Positions 22,029 through 25,511 of a DNA stretch of 25,511 nucleotides are shown here, piece after piece. The stretch spans positions 1 through 25,511 of the forward strand of contig JAMWDF010000009.1 in the NCBI GenBank assembly GCA_023818865.1, read 5' to 3'. The translations under genes were made by a program, and so were the position numbers. This stretch comes from Candidatus Omnitrophota bacterium (GTDB lineage Bacteria > Ratteibacteria > UBA8468 > B48-G9 > DSTR01). The first letter of the stretch is position 1. Every line of letters begins with the position of its first letter. Below the pieces are notes generated by a model. That model saw only the letters and a list, made by a program, of their open reading frames with translations, searched no databases and was not told the DNA's origin.

Positions 22029-24836
22029 TCACTCTTTGCGCTTTGTTCTTCTCTTTGCCCTGCCCTGTGTTGCTGATTTTAATTCAATCGCTGCCTGCGC
22101 CGCGGCCAGCCTGGCAATTGGCACCCTAAAAGGGGAGCATGAGACATAATTCATTCCCACTCGGTGGCAAAATTTCACCGAGTCAGGGTCGCCACCATGT
22201 TCTCCGCAAATGCCTACCTTAAGACTAGGCCTGGTTGCCCGGCCTCGCTCTATGCCCAGAATAACCAGTTCACCCACACCTATCTGGTCAATTGTCTGAA
22301 ACGGGTCTGCCGGAAGGATCTTGGCGTTGAGATACTCTGGAAGAAAAGAGCCAATATCATCGCGGGAAAACCCGAAGGCCATTTGGGTAAGGTCGTTTGT
22401 TCCAAAGGAGAAAAACTCAGCCACCCTGGCCATCTCCCCAGCCGCCAAGGCTGCTCGTGGAATTTCAATCATGGTTCCATAAAGAAAAGGTATCTTCTTG
22501 AGCCCCAGGGAAGCACAAACCTCTGAGTAAACTTGCTCCAGAATTCGTTTCTGATTCTCCAATTCGTTCACTGAACAGGTGACCGGAACCATAATCTCCG
22601 GGAAGGCCTTACGCCCAAGTTTGAGTAGCTCACCAGCAGCCTCGAGAATGGCTCGAAATTGCATCTCCGTTATCTCGGGATAAGTCACCCCCAGACGAAC
22701 ACCTCGATGACCTAACATCGGATTATTCTCTTTGAGCATCTCCGCCCTTTTCACCAGTTCTTGCATATCTACTCCGAGTTCAGCAGCGAGCGCCTTCATT
22801 TTCTCTTCGTCATGAGGAACAAATTCATGCAGGGGCGGATCAAGGAGCCGAATAGTCACTGGTAAGCCATCCATAACTTCCAGAGTAGCTTTAATGTCGT
22901 TCTTTACATAGGGAAAAAGTTCACTTAAAGCTGCTTTCCTCTCTTCCGCGGTGCTACTCATAATCATTTTCCGGAGGAGAAACAGAGGTTTTTCGCTGCC
23001 TTCCCCATAGAACATATGTTCCGTCCGAAAAAGACCTATTCCCTCCGCTCCAAACTGAAGAGCTTTTCTGGCATCCTCAGGTGTATCGGCATTAGCCCGA
23101 ACCCCCATTTGTTTGATACTATCCACTAACTTCATCAAGTCACGATAGGCCTGGTTTTTCTCTAACTGGGGTTCAACCAAGGGTAAACTCCCTTCATAAA
23201 CCAGGCCCCGCGTGCCATTGAGAGAAATCCAGTCACCTTCCCGGATAATCTTACCGGCCTTGGCGGTAAAAGACTTGTTGTCAGCCGCAATCTCAATTTC
23301 CGAACATCCGACTATGCAACACTTGCCCCAACCTCTAGCTACAAGCGCTGCGTGAGAAGTCATTCCTCCCTTGCTGGTTAGAATGGCTTGTGCCTTGTGC
23401 ATCCCGTCAACATCTTCAGGACTGGTTTCTTCTCTCACCAAAACAACCTTTTCTCCTCGCTCCGCCCAGGCTACCGCGTCAGCCGAGCTAAACACCACCC
23501 GGCCTATGGCCCCACCAGGACCGGCCGGCAAACCTTTGGCCAAAGGAGAACTCTTCATCTCTGCTGCCGGGTCAAGCATCGGTAATAGCAATTCCACCAG
23601 CTGGGGTGGAGCCACTCTCATTACGGCTGTTTCCCTGTCTATCAATCTTTCCCGATACATATCGGTTGCCATCCGCACAGCCGCTATTCCATTTCTCTTC
23701 CCTACCCGGCATTGCAATATAAATAGCCGTCCCTTTTCAATTGTAAATTCTATATCCAGCATATCCCGATAATGCTTTTCCAGCCGCCTTTGAATATCGT
23801 CTAACTGTCGGTAAACCTGCGGTATAAGGTCCTTTAATGTCGGTAGGTGCCGACTCTGGTCGTTTTTTGAATAGTCATTAATGGGGGCTGGAGTTCTAAT
23901 TCCAGCCACTACATCCTCTCCCTGTGCATTCACCAGATATTCCCCGTAAAACTGCTTTTCTCCATTCCCTGGATTTCTGGTAAAGGCCACCCCGGTGGCC
24001 GAGTCATCCCCCATATTGCCGAAAACCATAGTTTGGACTGTCACCGCTGTTCCCCATTCGTCAGGAATCTTTTCAATTCTGCGATATTCTACAGCCCTTT
24101 TCCCGTTCCAGGAAGCAAATACCGCCCCGATAGCTCCCCATAATTGCTCTTCAGGGTCATCAGGAAAAACCTTGCCTAAGGTAGCTTTTACCGTCTCCTT
24201 AAACCTCATAACAAGATTCTTTATTTCGTCTGCTGTTAGCTGAGTATCAGCAGTGTAACCTTTCTCTTTTTTCACCTCCTCTAACTGCTCATCAAGAATT
24301 TTTCTTATACCTTTTCCCTCTTTTGGTTCTATGCCCGCGGCTTTTTCCATCACCACATCAGAATACATCATGATTAGCCGGCGATAGGCATCATAGACAA
24401 ACCGCTCATTGCCCCCACTTTGTTTGATCAACCCAGGTATAGTCTTTTCGGTCAGCCCCACATTTAACACAGTTTCCATCATCCCGGGCATGGACCGCCG
24501 CGCTCCAGAGCGAACCGAAACAAGAAGAGGATTCTCCGGGTCGCCAAACTTTCTGCCCATCAGTTTTTCAATCTTTGCCATCGCCGTGTCCACCTGCTCC
24601 TTTAATCCGGCGGGATAACTTCTCTTGTGTTGATAGTAATACGTACACACTTCAGTGGTAATAGTGAACCCTGGCGGAACCGGTAACCTGAGGTTGGGAT
24701 GACCAGCCATTTCAGCCAGGTTGGCCCCCTTGCCCCCGAGAAGATTTTTCATTGACTCATTACCGTCAGCTTTCCCACCACCAAAAAAGTAAACATATTT
24801 AGCTGGTCTGATTTTTCCTTTCGGCCTTTTCCCCAT
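22029..24836 (-). CDS. ppdK: Pyruvate, phosphate dikinase
   Basis: Interconverts pyruvate, ATP and phosphate with PEP, AMP and PPi; in anaerobes often used in glycolysis or gluconeogenesis. 935 aa, slightly longer than the common 870-900. Domains: N-terminal ATP-grasp with GGKGANLAEMA (34-44) and SVRSGARRSMPGMMETVLNV (107-126), the phosphohistidine domain with GGMTSHAALVARGWGKCC (490-507, His495 carrying the phosphate), and a C-terminal PEP/pyruvate barrel with GLFRTEHMF, FGTNDLTQM and GICGEHGGDP (catalytic Cys). AAGGGGGAA precedes the ATG. Its promoter lies at 24903-24931, over the end of ribF. The C-terminus ends in a very basic tail. Confidence 0.98.
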   Translation of the reverse strand: MGKRPKGKIRPAKYVYFFGGGKADGNESMKNLLGGKGANLAEMAGHPNLRLPVPPGFTITTEVCTYYYQHKRSYPAGLKEQVDTAMAKIEKLMGRKFGDPENPLLVSVRSGARRSMPGMMETVLNVGLTEKTIPGLIKQSGGNERFVYDAYRRLIMMYSDVVMEKAAGIEPKEGKGIRKILDEQLEEVKKEKGYTADTQLTADEIKNLVMRFKETVKATLGKVFPDDPEEQLWGAIGAVFASWNGKRAVEYRRIEKIPDEWGTAVTVQTMVFGNMGDDSATGVAFTRNPGNGEKQFYGEYLVNAQGEDVVAGIRTPAPINDYSKNDQSRHLPTLKDLIPQVYRQLDDIQRRLEKHYRDMLDIEFTIEKGRLFILQCRVGKRNGIAAVRMATDMYRERLIDRETAVMRVAPPQLVELLLPMLDPAAEMKSSPLAKGLPAGPGGAIGRVVFSSADAVAWAERGEKVVLVREETSPEDVDGMHKAQAILTSKGGMTSHAALVARGWGKCCIVGCSEIEIAADNKSFTAKAGKIIREGDWISLNGTRGLVYEGSLPLVEPQLEKNQAYRDLMKLVDSIKQMGVRANADTPEDARKALQFGAEGIGLFRTEHMFYGEGSEKPLFLLRKMIMSSTAEERKAALSELFPYVKNDIKATLEVMDGLPVTIRLLDPPLHEFVPHDEEKMKALAAELGVDMQELVKRAEMLKENNPMLGHRGVRLGVTYPEITEMQFRAILEAAGELLKLGRKAFPEIMVPVTCSVNELENQKRILEQVYSEVCASLGLKKIPFLYGTMIEIPRAALAAGEMARVAEFFSFGTNDLTQMAFGFSRDDIGSFLPEYLNAKILPADPFQTIDQIGVGELVILGIERGRATRPSLKVGICGEHGGDPDSVKFCHRVGMNYVSCSPFRVPIARLAAAQAAIELKSATQGRAKRRTKRKE

Positions 24837-24902
24837 AAGTTCCCCCTTGGAAGCAAAAAATATATTAATTAAATCCGGTTCTGCTACCTGCTGGTCACAT
24901 AG

Positions 24903-24931
24903 AGTATACTTTCTGACGGCTCCTCAGTCAA
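24903..24931 (-). promoter_or_regulatory. Promoter of ppdK, overlapping the ribF stop
   Basis: On the minus strand: TTGACT (24931-24926), a 17-nt spacer, TATACT (24908-24903). Each hexamer has one mismatch and the spacing is optimal. The -35 contains the last sense codons of ribF. The leader is about 60 nt. Confidence 0.7.
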
Positions 24932-25511
24932 ACCGAGGTAAATGAGAAAGAACTCTCCTCACTTCAACCATATCTTCCTTTAACTGGTTTCGCAAAGACT
25001 CAACCCCAGGAAAGGCTTTCTCCGAGCGGAGATATTTCATTACATAAACTATGAGTTCCTGCCCATAAATATCCTCGGAAAAATCAAGGAGATGGACCTC
25101 TACCGTCTCTTCATTATGGCCAAAAGTAGGACTGACCCCAATATTCATTGCTCCGCGGAAATACTCATCCTTCAGTTTTATCCAGCAGGCGTAAACGCCA
25201 AAACGTAATTTGACTGCCTGGCTAACATAAAGGTTAGCTGTCGGAAAACCAAGAAATTTCCCTCTTTGTTCACCTGTGATCACCCGCCCCCGAAAAGAAA
25301 AAAGCCGGCCAAGACACTCATTAGCCTCTTCTACCCTCCCAGTCTGAAGAGATTGACGAATCCGGGTGCTATTAACCGGAGAATCTCCAACAATAACCGG
25401 TGGGACGACAGTAACTTTCAGCCCGAAAGTTGGAGCTACTTCTTGCAGGAAATCAGTTGTCCCTTTCCGGTGGGCACCAAAACAAAAATTGAAACCAACT
25501 ACCACTTCCTT
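24924..25511 (-). CDS. ribF: Bifunctional riboflavin kinase/FAD synthetase (N-terminal part missing at window edge)
   Basis: Makes FMN and FAD from riboflavin. The frame stays open through the right edge (two more codons, KE, before the GTG at 25505), so the true start is outside. Visible from the late FAD-synthetase domain: VVVGFNFCFGAHRKG (usual form VVGFDFRFGKGRKG), then VNSTRIRQSL (S-S/T-x-IR motif). The riboflavin kinase domain follows: GRVITGEQRGKFLGFPTANLYV in two halves (about 25371-25260 read leftward), AMNIGVSPTFG, VEVHLLDF and IYGQ. The C-terminus is complete (PRFD then TGA). The visible part is 195 residues long, of an expected 300 or so. Confidence 0.95.
   Translation of the reverse strand, partial: KEVVVGFNFCFGAHRKGTTDFLQEVAPTFGLKVTVVPPVIVGDSPVNSTRIRQSLQTGRVEEANECLGRLFSFRGRVITGEQRGKFLGFPTANLYVSQAVKLRFGVYACWIKLKDEYFRGAMNIGVSPTFGHNEETVEVHLLDFSEDIYGQELIVYVMKYLRSEKAFPGVESLRNQLKEDMVEVRRVLSHLPRFD

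Noticed and set aside
1..25511. CRISPR arrays, insertion sequences, tRNA or rRNA genes
   Set aside because: I saw no regularly spaced repeats, transposase frames with terminal repeats, or tRNA/rRNA signatures on either strand; a covariance search could still find a divergent small RNA.

Overview
This is a bacterial window with 24 protein genes (two cut by the window edges), no RNA gene, no mobile element and no CRISPR array that I can see. The LeuS is of bacterial type (editing domain inserted after the first zinc knuckle) and Shine-Dalgarno sites are frequent. Several features suggest an anaerobe from an uncultivated candidate phylum: an oxygen-sensitive 2-hydroxyacyl-CoA dehydratase-type pair, pyruvate phosphate dikinase, a corrinoid adenosyltransferase, PdxJ-type vitamin B6 synthesis, DUF362/NapG/NapH-like redox proteins and a secreted CBM9-like protein. 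This placement is an inference, and I cannot name a taxon.

Layout. (1) 1-3818, minus strand: a GntR-type regulator (cut at the left edge), then nfo and leuS, which overlap by 8 nt. (2) 3945-10445, plus strand: a Gfo/Idh/MocA oxidoreductase, a corrinoid adenosyltransferase, a nitroreductase, an exported HEAT-repeat protein, an exported CBM9-like protein, and an HgdB-like/HgdC-like dehydratase and activator pair. (3) 10454-18009, plus strand: an M18 aminopeptidase and YjbQ behind a good promoter; a Macro-Nudix fusion behind a consensus promoter; then a tight run trpS-hisC-cdaA-cdaR-pdxJ-DUF4013. (4) 18243-21458, minus strand: one operon encoding a Tat-signalled DUF362 protein, a NapH-like membrane iron-sulfur protein, a Tat-signalled four-cluster NapG-like ferredoxin, TatA and TatC, with its own promoter. 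(5) 22029-25511, minus strand: ribF (cut at the right edge) and ppdK, the latter with a promoter lying over the ribF stop codon.

How the parts fit. The most distinctive system is the five-gene redox/Tat operon, which makes two twin-arginine substrates, a membrane electron-transfer partner and a minimal translocase for them. The second is a single-chain Macro-ADPRase-type Nudix fusion that could remove ADP-ribose end to end. The third is a c-di-AMP module (cdaA-cdaR) embedded with trpS, hisC and pdxJ, whose cyclase carries RHL instead of the usual RHR motif. Further points worth a look are a hairpin covering the trpS ribosome binding site, a possible leaderless nfo mRNA, and a TACCT-N3-AGG motif shared by the GntR-gene and sugar-oxidoreductase promoter regions.
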